Source: Eremophila alpestris peregrina
Lineage: Eukaryota > Chordata > Aves > Passeriformes > Alaudidae
DNA: 64,000 nt
Assembly: GCA_009792885.1 (NCBI GenBank)
Contig: WMCF01000007.1
Coordinates: 6,847,267-6,911,266 of the forward strand
Direction: 5' to 3'
Shown: positions 53,580 through 64,000 of the stretch, in pieces
Layout: every line of letters starts with the position of its first letter
Position numbering within the stretch: position 1 is the first letter of the stretch
Notes under the pieces: generated by a model
The model's input: only the letters and a program-made list of their open reading frames with translations
What the model was told of the DNA's origin: nothing
Database searches by the model: none
Made by a program: the position numbers and the translations under genes

Positions 53580-53928
53580 AACATCCCACTTTGACATTTT
53601 ACAAGTAAACATTAAGGAGATGATACAAAGCAGCCTGCATGGCTTTACTAAGAGTGGCAAATTGTGCCAGATCAATCTGCTGGCCTGCTATGGCAGAGTG
53701 ATGGTAATAGTTGACAAGAAAAGACTAACAGATGTCATCTACCTAGACTTCCGTAGCACCTTCAATATGATCCCACATAACATTCTCATCTTCAAATTGA
53801 AGACATATGGATTTGATGGATGGACTACTCAGTCCATCCAGATAAGGAATTGGCTGGATGGATGCAGCCACAGAGTTGTAGCCAATGACTCTATGTCCAG
53901 TTGGAGGCCTTTTAGTGCTCTGTCTTAG
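53542..53928 (+). pseudogene. CR1 reverse-transcriptase fragment (open 128-codon remnant)
   Basis: This open frame covers reverse-transcriptase blocks up to the region before motif B. Residues read KLCQINL, VIYLDF, PHNIL, YGFDGW and RNWLDG in the order of CR1 ORF2. The usual second aspartate of the 'AFD' step after motif A is asparagine (TFN). A stop follows at 53926-53928, where the element should continue into the 'GVPQGSVLGP' region, and motif C continues in a different frame. The first dozen codons are probably flanking DNA, so the ATG is not a natural start. It is not expected to make a functional protein. Confidence 0.85.
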
Positions 53929-54843
53929 GACTGATGCTCTTCAGTATCTTCATTCAAAAGGACATAGTGATACCAAGTGCACTCTCAGCATGTTTGCAGA
54001 TGACACAAAGCTAAGCAGCAGGAGTGGATGTCATCCAGAGGGACCTGGACAAGCATGAAAGATAGGCCCATGAGAATCTCACGGAGTTCAGGAACTGCAA
54101 TGTGCTGCACCTGGGTCAGGGCAATCCTAGACATGAATCCAGACAGGAAGAACAAATCATTGAGAGCAGCCCTGCAGAGAATGACTTGTGAATTCTTGAA
54201 GCTGGCAAGCTGGACATGAGCCAGCAGAGTGTGCTTGCAGCCCAGGAAGCCAACTGTATCCTGGGCTGTATCAAAAGAGGAGTGTCTAGCATGTCAAGGA
54301 AGGTGATTCTGCCCCTCTAGATTCTGACTCCACCTGGAGTACTGTGACCAGGTCTGCAGTCCTCAACACAAGGAAGACATGGACATGTTAAAATGGGTCC
54401 AGAGAAGGCCATGAAAAATGATCAGAGGGATGGAGCACCTCTCTACAAAGACAGATTGAGAGAGCTGGGATTGTTCATCGGAGAAGAGATGCCTCCAGGA
54501 AGACCTTCAGCATTTCAGTACCTGAAGGGGACTTATGAAAAGGAGGGAGAGGGATGGGCAGATAGTGATAGGACAATGGGCAGTGGTTTAAAATTGAAAG
54601 AAGTCAGGTTAAGATGAGATATTAGGAAGAAATTCTTTACTCAGAGTGTGATGAAGCACTGGAACATGTTGCACGGAGAAGTTGTGGATACTCCATCCCT
54701 GGAAGTGTTCAAGGCCAGGCTGGATGAAGCCCTGAAGAACCTGATTTAGTGAAAGGTACCTCTGCCCATAAAGCAGGGGGTTGCAACTGGATGATCTTTG
54801 AGATCCTCTCCAGCCCTTGCCATTCTACAATTCTATTCTATTA
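53580..54843 (+). mobile_element. CR1 LINE, 5'-truncated, with reverse-transcriptase remnant and intact 3' tail
   Basis: About 1.26 kb of the 3' half of a CR1 retrotransposon. The first part translates to the palm of a LINE reverse transcriptase: LHGFTK, then VIYLDF (motif A, first Asp kept), PHNIL and YGFDGW, then RNWLDG. FADDTK, the catalytic motif C, is at 53993-54010 but in another frame, so at least one frameshift lies between. The later part carries the CR1 landmarks in order: 'gacatgagccagcag', 'cagcccaggaagccaactgt', 'tggagcacctctc', 'tttcagtacctgaagggg', 'gaagcactggaaca', then the 'tggatgatctttgagatcc' and ATTCTATT tail, without poly(A). The start codon, endonuclease and 5' half are missing. 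It is inactive. Confidence 0.95.
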
Positions 54844-55648
54844 CAGTTGCCCCATTTTGTAATGCATTTCCATTGAAGTGACTTTGTAGAACGTATACAG
54901 TTACTGTTTTGAAGAGGTGAAATTGAGATTAGCTACATGAAATTATTTTTTCTGTACTCATATCACTAGTCAAAATTTTGCCACTTTTTAATCTTACATG
55001 CAATAAGGAGGAATGTGAAAAAAATTGAAGTCCTTCACCAAACTGTTTCTTCCCAGCTACAGGACTTTTTCTGTGAGCTGAATATGGAGTGGAAAGCAGA
55101 CAGTTTCGGTGTTGTCTGTATAATCTTCACTTTTAAATGCAAAATAGCCTTTGGGAAAAGGCAGCTGTCATTTTCAGCTACAGGAAAATACAGACTGACT
55201 CATTACAATCCCTATCTCCCACTCGAACTCCTGGATGATTTGCATTTGTTTAATTCTTTGTGATTGTGGGTTTGTCTTTTTTTTCTTAATCTGAAATTCA
55301 GTCATTAGTACCAAGGACTGCAGGGTATAAGAAAACCTAATGTTTCTGAACTATGTTTTAAGATTTAATGGTGCTTTAGTGCTTTGCTATAGTATGAGGT
55401 ACACTACAGGGTTCTTAAATCCAAAACCTCAGAAGCTATCACCTTCTTTATCTGCCCAAGAGATTAGCAACCTTCAGGAAAGCAAGAGAAACAGAACCTG
55501 TCTCACAAACGTGTATTGCTACAACTTTTACAATGCAGTATTTAACAGAGACATAAGCCATTCCTCTTCCATCTATCATTCTTGTGCACATGCTACATCT
55601 TATTAATTCAGGACCTCTGGGACAGTCACATAAATCTGTATGGAGTTA
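54844..55648. other. Unique AT-rich sequence, no gene seen
   Basis: Two plus-strand frames (82 and 88 codons, 55015-55263 and 55340-55606) have no recognisable translation. No other feature was seen. Confidence 0.5.
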
Positions 55649-55695
55649 GGGGTCTGGGGAGGGGTGTTTGGGTTTTCTGGGATTTGGGGGGGGGG
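55649..55695 (+). repeat. G-run cluster, canonical G-quadruplex motif
   Basis: GGGG-tct-GGGG-a-GGGG-tgttt-GGG-ttttct-GGG-attt-G10 (to 55695) meets the classic G3+N1-7 four-run rule with two spare runs. It is isolated in AT-rich sequence. Folding is predicted from the sequence, not shown. Confidence 0.85.
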
Positions 55696-56599
55696 TTAGA
55701 AGCATTCTGTGATTCAACATGCCTTTGTCGCTCCTTTGGATCTTAAAACACATAATATAATTTAAACACATTTTAACAATCTGCATGATAGAGCCACTGC
55801 TGCAGCATTTGTCATTTAGAACATTAATACAGCAGCTGGTTTAAATTTTAAAAAATTAATAAAATAGCTTTTTCTACACTAAGGACCAGAGAGGAAAAAA
55901 GGGGTTTTTTTCCAAATTAAAAGACTGGAAGAAGAAAAGAAATTGGAACAAGCAGAGAGGATCTCTGGCATTCTTAAAACAAGTATCAAGGGAGCCTCTT
56001 CTTTTGGGGCCATCTCTGAGAAAACAGAGTAAAATCGATCCTATTTGTAAATATAAAATAAGCAGATCCTGTGAGTGTTTTACATTTGTTTGTCTCTAAA
56101 TAAAGCCACTGAAAGGTATGATCACTTGCTAGGCTTCAGCCCTAAACATATTTCTACAATTCATTCACCTAAGAGTTTAAAAGTCCAACTTTGGATAATG
56201 CTTTAACCCTTTCATTAAAAACTACTTGTGAACTATTACTGAGAACATTTCCAGGAGTAAATCAGTGTATGGGATGCATGGCTTCCTTGTAATCTCACCT
56301 TCCTAGACTTCGACTTAGTCTTTTTGTCCTTCTTCTATTGTACGTTGTCATAAACCTGGGAAAAAAAAAAGCCCTGATGGCTAACAACCACCATTAAAGG
56401 AGGAAAGGAGGTCCCAGATGGACTGAGCATGATTAGAAAATTTTTCAAGTCTATTCATTGAACAGATTCTGAGTACTGAAGAAGTGCTGCTGATTTTTTT
56501 GGTTCCTAAATTAGGTATATTTGTTACCAAACCAGCAGATGTAATATGCCACATCTCGAGCAGATTTATGCTGAATTGTTCCATTTATACAAAGCATGC
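55696..56599. other. Unique AT-rich sequence, no gene seen
   Basis: No recognisable coding, RNA or repeat feature before the next CR1 fragment. Confidence 0.5.
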
Positions 56600-56944
56600 A
56601 AAATGAAATCATCCTCCTCTAAACATCAAGCTTTCAATACTTTCCCTCACAGTATCATTCTGGACAAAATATCCAGCACACAGCTGGATAAACACATCAT
56701 GCAGTGGGTGAGCAGCTGGCTCCTGGGCTGGGCACAATGGGTTACAGTGAATGGGGTGACATCAGACTGGGGACCTGTCACTAGGAGGTTCTGCAGGGCT
56801 CCATGCTCAGCCCTGTGCTCTTCAACATCTTCCTTAAGGACTTGGACACAGGACTGGAAGGGATACAGAGCAAACTCACAAGTGATACAGAACTGGGAGG
56901 AGCTGTTGACTCCCTCCAAGGAAGGAAGGCCCTGCAGAGACTAA
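56600..56944 (+). mobile_element. Internal CR1 LINE fragment (reverse-transcriptase region only)
   Basis: About 345 bases match the reverse-transcriptase palm of a second CR1 copy. The plus strand reads AFNTFPHSIILDK, then WVSSWLLGWAQWVTVNGVTSDWGPVT, close in layout to CR1 blocks around motif A to motif B, then 'ctcttcaacatcttcc' (LFNIF in another frame), and 'agtgatacagaactgggagg', the decayed equivalent of motif C (SDTELGG instead of DDTKLGG) at about 56881-56900, also out of frame. The segment ends near 'aaggccctgcagaga' with no 3' tail, unusual for CR1, which normally loses the 5' end only. A later deletion is likely. Its subfamily seems to differ from the 53.6-54.8 kb copy. Confidence 0.88.
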
Positions 56945-57146
56945 ACTGCTAAACTGAAACACTACTCAAGTAGCCCAAGTTTTACACATACAAAAAGAAT
57001 CAATATTCTTGTCCTTTTCAAAATTTTTATTAAAGTCCCTTTGAAAATTATTAAGGCAACTTTGAACTATCTGTATTTAATACTGTATTAAAATGACTTA
57101 TTAATGTTATAGAAAAGGTTATCTCATGTTTTTCAAGCCTGCAGTT
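56945..57146. other. Short AT-rich spacer
   Basis: About 200 bases of AT-rich sequence separate the internal CR1 fragment from the SINE. No feature was recognised. Confidence 0.5.
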
Positions 57147-57280
57147 GATGAGGTTAGCTCAGCTAGTTAGAGCAGAGTACTAATAAAAGTGAGGTTCTGG
57201 CTTCAACCTCTGTATAGGCCATTCATTTAAGAGTTAGGCTTGATCCTTGTGGGTCCCTTACAACTCAGTATTCTCTGATG
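57147..57280 (+). mobile_element. tRNA-Ile-derived SINE with CR1-like tail (TguSINE1-like)
   Basis: The head follows an isoleucine tRNA. The A-box-like segment ggttagctcagctagttag spans 57152-57170 (core TAGCTCAGCTAG, 57155-57166). The anticodon loop reads CTAATAA with anticodon AAT at 57182-57184. A decayed B box (ggcttcaacc) lies near 57199-57208, and the acceptor end reads taggcca. The tail then reads attcatttaagagttagg, 'ttgatccttgtgggtcccttacaactcag' and 'tattctctgatg', a CR1-type 3' end. This head-plus-tail design is that of the passerine SINE TguSINE1, thought to be mobilised by CR1 enzymes. Acceptor-stem pairing and B box are degraded, so it is not a working tRNA gene. Length about 134 bases; target-site duplications were not seen. 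Confidence 0.92.
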
Positions 57281-60200
57281 CAACCAAATACACATAATAA
57301 GCAAAACAATTACGTTGCACTGTTAATCCATTACTTTGATGATTTCAACTGGATTAGCTTTTGATACCAACTGATACTCAAGCTGTATTTCATGCCTGAC
57401 AAAAAAAAGAAAAAAATTGTATCTTGATGATATTTTGAAGATTTGGAATATTGCCTAGAAGGTGCCTAAGCAAGATGGAGATGAACAAAGTTTGTGTTTT
57501 TCAGATTTAAGGCTCTGGAAAAAACTGCAAAAACCCAAAATTCTCTGAATAAAGCACTATTGACAGTAGACTTGAACTTGTACTGTCTCATACACAGAAA
57601 GGCAGAAAAAATCTATAAATTCACTTCAGCGTTTTCAGGTAACAGGCTTTTCAGCATAGGTAGACAGATTGCTCAGACAGTAACGTTTTTTAATTTGAAA
57701 AGTATTTAGTCTGTTCTTCCACCTGACCACACTCAAAAGATTATTTCAGTAGGTTATCATGCATTTCTGATTTCCTGTTTGCCTATTTTCTTTCTTCCTA
57801 GGAAACATCTGCTCTGATGAAAATATGTCAGCATAAAAACTTGAGATAGATTTAAGAATCAACTCCAATTCACACATTCTAAGGCAAGAAGAAACCTGTA
57901 AAATGATTAATTTTATCCTGCATAAAGCAGGAGGTAAGCTGCCCTAAATTTCTGTCCAATTAAAGTCCAGCAACTGTGTTTGAATTCAGTACCTGGAAAA
58001 AAAAATACAATTACTAAAAATCCTTTGATTTCAGAATTTTCATTGGCAAAGAATGCATAGTAGCTCATGGCAAGGAATTCTAATGAAACTGCCTTTAGTT
58101 TCTTCTCAATTTTTGTGATTTAAAATTCAAGCCATTTGATTTTCTGTAACTTTGCTAAAGTCTTCCACTACATCATATCTCAGATGAAAACTGGAAAACA
58201 CTGCATTTGTGATTTCTTTACATCCCAGACAACAAAAAATTGTTTCCAATTCTTTAATCCATGTCCTAACTCTTCTTTGCACCATAACTATTATTTTTTA
58301 ATATGAGGTTTAAACATCATATTGTAATATAATAAGCTATGAGATGTTTCATCAAACACAAACATCAAACTTAAACTCAGAACTGCTTTTTTCATTATTT
58401 TAGAAACAATTATTTCTTATTAGCACTCCATTTCATTAAGGTTTTCTCACATTTAAAATGATGTCTTGTGTTCTGTATTTACGATTTCACCTAATATTTC
58501 ATTTAAACATTTCACCTAAACAACATGTGTTTTGATAGAATTAAACGTATGTACAGTTAGGTATGAAACCTAGGATGCATGTAGCTCTCATCTTTTAATC
58601 AAAAGAAGAATACATTTTCTGTGTCAAATACAAGGTATTTTTGTGGACTTGCCAAATTCAGAAGTTACTCTCCAATTCTTCAGATGCCAAAGCGTCTCTC
58701 AACAACCTATTTTATCCCTCCAGTCTCTCATTTGTCTTCTCCTTTTCTTCAAGCACTTTTTAAAAGAGCTTGTCAAATCTGCTTTATAGCTTAGATGGGG
58801 GAACAAAGGGCAAGAAACATCATTCAGTATCAATCTTCTAGTTTTAACAGCCTGGGTGCAGGGATATTAGAATCCAGAACTCAAAACCATGATCTAACCT
58901 AGCAGTTATGACTTCCCCTTTTAATTTTTTTAATGGGGTCTAAAATATATACATGTTTGAACATGGGGCGGGGGGGTGAAAGTTAATCCTGCTGCCATGT
59001 CACTCTACAAATCAAAAGCAAGCAATCCATTACAGATAGTTTTGAAGGCAACAGTACTACAGTGGTATTCCTGATGGATTTAGAAATTATGGTCTGTGCA
59101 ACTTCACAGGCATTAAGCATGAAAATAAAACCATTAGATCTTCTCAACAAATGGAGTCACTGTTGAAGGATATATTTTTTTCCTGCTCACAGTTGGGTTT
59201 TTATTTTTCCAAATTGGAAACACACCACACAGAGGAAGTAATAACATTGCAGTAAAGTATTCAAAGCCAAATTTTTATTCACATTGATTATCTTTTACAT
59301 TTTGAAGTATTGCCTTTGTACATCCATCTGTAAATGTTTATCAGATGGGCATTCAAATCCTTTCCTTCATTAAACCATTCTATGGTAACTCTACCATACT
59401 TTTGTTATATCTTTGAGCAAAGGGGAAAAGAAATATGACATGGATGGTTTTTCATTCACCTTCCAAATTCTAAATTCCTTTTTCTAATTTCCACAACTCA
59501 GTTAAATCCGTGTATTCTTAATATTAATTTTACCACTATAATATGAAGTGCACACAAAAAATGCTTCTTCTAATCAGAATTTGAATGGTTTCAGGAGTAT
59601 CTGATTTTCTCAATCCTATTAAAATTATATAAAAAAATATAAGAAAAGATAAAAAAAGAAACCACCATCTCTGAACGGCCAGTAGGTGAAAGACTGCAAT
59701 TTTAAAAAAATGTGATCTTTCCAATTACAGTGTTAATTTGTTTATGCTCCAAATTAGTGTCCATCAATACATGGTGATGAAGGAACAAGTAGGAGGAGAT
59801 GCCTGATTAGGTCTTTCTTAAAGGAGAAAAGTCTTTTCTTCATCCATTCCAGATCTAAAGTGCACATCTTTATTACGTGACCAGTAATAGTTTTTACATT
59901 ATTTGGAGCATAATCCAGGCAAATGTTTGTTCTCAGTAAGGTTTTCTAAACGAAGCATTGTATCATCACTACAAAGATACTTCAGCATGCACATCAGTTT
60001 CTATTGTTTGTGCTCTACTTAAAGGGAAAGAAAGCTTACAGACTTGGGCCACCCAAGAATGGACACCCAGCTTCTTTCACCACATAGTGTAAATCCCATT
60101 AAGAAAACACTTCCTAAAGATAGGGGAATCTTTTTTCTCAAATAATGTATTGAGTTTGCATTTGCAGAGAACCTTATGTAGACATTTCTGCAAAGGATCA

Positions 60201-63200
60201 TTAAGTCAGATACACAGGGAAAAAAAGGGTGCATTTTTAATTTAACAGCTGAAAAGCCACATGTAATATTTTAAAGTTGCCAGTCTATTTCTCAAACATT
60301 TGCTGCAGAAGTTCATGTGTTCCCTCCCTTGTTTGCAGGATACTAAACTTAATGTTCTCATGCAGAAATTGGTCACCACCTTTTAACTGTTCCCTGCTAT
60401 ACATTAGGCTTCATTTTTCAGGGTGTAAAGCGCTTGCAGCTGCCATGAATTTCACAGTTATTGCAAACATAACTATTACACATAACAGATTTTATCTAGT
60501 TGGTGGAGATACCCACAAGGATTCTGCAGCAAATTCCAGCGGTATTTCTTAAAAAATATGCATCACAAGTTACTGCAAAGCAGTAATGGGAAAATGAGGG
60601 AAGTAAGAGTCTAGATAAAATACAACTAAGCAGTGCAACAGATCAATTAAATAAGAAATTATTAATGGTCACTAAAGTCTCTAAGGAAAAATTAATTTAA
60701 ATTAGAGCACATAAGTGACTCAACATATTGACTATCTTATCAGCACTGGCTGCAGATATCATATTCCTTGGATTTATTTCAGTTATCAAGTTGTTACATA
60801 GGGAATCATATCTAAGCAAGAAAGAACCTAACTGTACTTCTCCATTTGTCTGAGCTCTTCCAAAGAAAAAAATGACATACCATGACAACTATTTATTTAT
60901 GAAATTTCTATCAGTCTATAGAAGCAATTGATAATGCAATAATAATCATTGATAATGTTGCTCTAAAACAGAAAAGAAAGAGGAAGTGACAAAACAAAAA
61001 TAAAGTAAATTCCGTAAATAAAATTTGCTTAATAATTCAATAATTGCAATTCAAATGCAAGATAACCTCCACAAAGGGCTCTACTTTGGAAAAAAATGGA
61101 CCAACAATTAGCATAGCCACTGCTGCAACTGACAGAAACAGGCAATGGATACTTCATAAATCATCCACAGAAGGTTTCTAAAGTCTTGAAAGAAATTATA
61201 TGCGGACATTATCATACATAATGAACTCCTGTTGCCATGCTGATCCATGAATCATTCCTCTCTGAAAGTCCTACTTTAGTTCCATTTTTTACAAGATTTT
61301 CTGACACAGTTTAAGATATGACATTTATTCCCTAATAATGTTTAAAGAATTTATTATTAAGAGCATTTTTATATACACACGCATAAATATAAGTATGAAA
61401 CTGGATTTCCCGTTATGAGTTAAATTAAACACAACTGTAAGTGTAGCTATAAGAAATTAACACTTCAACAAATCAGTTTAATTTCCCTGCATTGCAATCA
61501 CCTAAAGCCTCCAGTCACTCCACACTGGCATGTAATATACAAAAATTAAATACTCACTAGGTGCTTGCTCTGATTTTTGTTAACGCGTAGCACTGTAGAG
61601 CTATCAAAACAGTGGTCACTGAAGGAACATTAAATAATGAGTGTTTTCTTTGTCTTTTTTGTTAACACCATTTTCTTTTCCATGTTTCTTTTTGCCCATT
61701 TTTTACTATCTACCACCTATACATGATAAAATGATTATTTTTTGTCATCATCAGAAAAAGTACATAATTATTCAGAATCTGTCAATGCAATTGTGTTAAC
61801 TACATAGCTCTACTGAAGTATTTAAATAAGGTGATAAGATCACATTGTCTGAACAGCAAATGAGGGCTTTCTCTTGGTAAGTTACAACAAGACAGAGTGT
61901 TACTCAAGTAAGAGACATGATTCTACTTTAGAACTGGACTGCCCATTAATACTACCCATATGAAAATAAAAGTAAATGCTTACTGCATCCTTTTTAAGTA
62001 TCACATATTATCTCACAGGGTAATGTGGCAGAGTGGTGATTTTACAATGAGGAAAGCATAAAGGACAGCTACATGCACAGGATAAACCGTGATTATCTTG
62101 CAAATGCAACTACAACTGAAGGTATACAGCCACAACTTATGCAGGCAGATCCAAAGTGCTGCAGATCTGCAGACAGATCCAAAGTGAGCTTAGGAACCTC
62201 TGTTAAAAGCAGCCAGCAGTAATCATGGTCAAATGCCAAACAGCACCAATTTTTGGTGGGTTTTTTAACATACTCCAAGGACTCCTGAGGCCATACCTAC
62301 ACTGAAACTATTACCATCCAGGCTAACCTATTAACTTCAGACCTGCTTATGATTCCAAGCTATGTATTACTTGCAGATATATCCACATGACTTAAACATA
62401 GGAAACACTCTCAGCACATGATACAAGTAACACTTATCCCACTATTTAATATTTGAATAGCTACCATGGTTGTAGGCCCACAACACACACAGTTTCTGCA
62501 CAGGAACTTTTCTAACAATCGGATGCCTGCCTAGAAAATTTCCAGCCATAAAACTGTTGTCTTCCTGGATCAGCTGCTTTAACTATACATAAATGTAATG
62601 AAAATTATGTGGAGGGGAAATGTAGGAGAAATTATTAATTAGTACGTTTCCCATATTTATAGCTGAATTACTTTGATGAAACAAAACCTAAGAAATTTTT
62701 CCTAAAAGTGCTCAGATTTTAATGCCAGATTTCTAACAAAGCACAACTGCACCCCATTTTATCTCTGTCTATTAAAAACAAAGTTTTTTAAAAATTCAGA
62801 AATTATCATTTCCTTGCTGGAAAGTATATTTTTATTAAATGTTTCCTGCCATATGCATATATGTACATATGTAGATCTTACCTGAAAAGCAGCTGTTAAA
62901 TCACCCTGGGAAGAATTCACCCACTCATTAAACCCCAGTATAATATAGTAGGAGTGGGTACAAGAGCATCAAGAACAATGTAGTGGAAAAGTGCTGAGGT
63001 ACTAGCATGGCAATGAAGCTAACAGGCAAAACTCTTACTACAACTGGTACAGAACCCCAGGAAACCAACCTACCAACATGTAAAATTAAACTTTAAGTGT
63101 ATTTATATATGTAGCTACCAAGTTGTGTTTGGAACATTATAGAGACACCTTTGAAAAGTAATAGGCTTGTTACTTCTGCATTTTTGTGGCTCTATGAGGG

Positions 63201-64000
63201 GTGCACAAGTAACTGAGAACAGAAACAGGACAAAAGGGGAAAAAATCCATTTCACAGTTACACATATATCATTGCATTTAGAGAACTGAATTCTGCCAAG
63301 TCAATGGAACAGCATGTGACATAAACTAGTTTAAAATTAGGCCATAAGAATCTATCCAAGTTACAATATTTCCAAAATGTGAATACATATTAAGAGTCTC
63401 TATTGCACATAACATTATTTTAGCTCTATAATGCCTCGGTCCTGCTTCATGAATGAAAATTCTTTAAAACACAACCAAGTAGCAACACTAAATAGGAACA
63501 GCAACTCAAGAGACAGCCAACTGAACAGATTACATATACTTTTTAATAACTGTAAAGCTGCACAGTGAAACAGAAATCCTACAAATAAAATAACTGCAAA
63601 AGTGCACACTTTATGTGCCCAGTGGCTTTTCAAAGGCTTATATTGTGGTGATGAGCAGAAACTTAATAAGTCTGGTTATTAAATTTCTCTGATAGCACTA
63701 CTATCATATAGCACTAATAAGACATGGAACATTTGCAGAAGTGTAACAGCAGACAGCTATAACCAGAGTTGTTTGAAAATACTATCTATAGATTAAATTA
63801 GGTCTAGGAACAAGGACACATAGACTGAACTTCATTTTGTTATTGTTCTCCTTTCTCATTTTAATACATTTAGTTACAGTAAATTACTAATAATGAGGTA
63901 TTGGCTGGCTGCATTTACAGTAGTTTGATCTCTCCCTACACCTGGCTGGACCTATGTAATCCTGTAATCTTACTGCTATGAGAGAAGATGATTGCTAACA
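57281..64000. other. Unique AT-rich sequence, no gene seen
   Basis: About 6.7 kb without a recognised exon, RNA gene or transposon end. It contains a G4-c-G7 run at 58965-58976, an ATTGATAATG repeat pair near 60928 and 60949, and a duplicated 13-mer, CAGATCCAAAGTG, at 62146-62158 and 62174-62186. Open frames are at most about 91 codons (60277-60552) and unrecognised. Confidence 0.5.

Noticed and set aside
57147..57221. tRNA-Ile gene
   Set aside because: The A box and anticodon loop are present, but the acceptor and anticodon stems are mismatched, the B box is degraded, and a CR1 tail is attached, so it is a SINE head and not a functional tRNA.
1..64000. Bacterial-type systems (operons, CRISPR arrays, phage or insertion sequences)
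   Set aside because: No repeat-spacer arrays, Shine-Dalgarno-led gene chains or transposase genes; bird LINE and SINE remnants identify the DNA as vertebrate nuclear sequence.

Overview
This window is almost certainly nuclear DNA from a bird, most likely a passerine (songbird). Three things point there. CR1-type LINE 3' ends occur on both strands (about 12504-12560 and 35461-35612 minus; 53580-54843 plus). A short SINE at 57147-57280 has an isoleucine-tRNA-like head and a CR1-like tail, the architecture known from the zebra finch SINE usually called TguSINE1. The base composition is strongly AT-rich and CpG-poor, with scattered homopolymers and small satellites. There is no bacterial or organellar organisation: no operons, no rRNA or functional tRNA genes, and no CRISPR array.

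No complete protein-coding gene could be recognised. The open frames in the window (up to about 146 codons) look like chance frames, except for two degenerate reverse-transcriptase remnants inside CR1 copies (near 53.6-54.0 kb and 56.6-56.9 kb). One further stretch, 19399-19614 on the minus strand, is a 216-bp phase-compatible open block with a plausible splice acceptor and donor and a proline-rich translation. It is reported as a candidate exon only. The window is best read as a gene desert or the inside of very large introns.

Layout. 0-3.0 kb: unique AT-rich sequence. 3.06-3.73 kb: a GC-richer block ending in a CR1-type tail (plus). 3.73-12.5 kb: unique AT-rich sequence with an A15G14 tract and a candidate conserved non-coding element (10.40-10.72 kb). 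12.50 kb: CR1 tail, minus. 12.56-35.46 kb: unique, with a candidate exon at 19.4-19.6 kb and candidate regulatory blocks near 20.6 and 29.4 kb. 35.46-35.61 kb: CR1 tail, minus. 35.6-52.1 kb: unique, with the two strongest candidate regulatory blocks (40.70-41.27 and 41.84-42.23 kb). 52.1-57.3 kb: a retroelement cluster with a probable LTR, a 5'-truncated CR1, an internal CR1 fragment and the SINE. 57.3-64.0 kb: unique AT-rich sequence.

How the parts work together: the CR1 copies and the SINE form a linked system, because tRNA-headed bird SINEs with a CR1-like 3' tail are thought to be copied by CR1 reverse transcriptase. The copies here are all mutated and inactive. The candidate regulatory blocks are judged only by local palindromes, CpG retention and homeodomain/POU-like motifs. 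Whole-genome alignment would be needed to confirm any of them.
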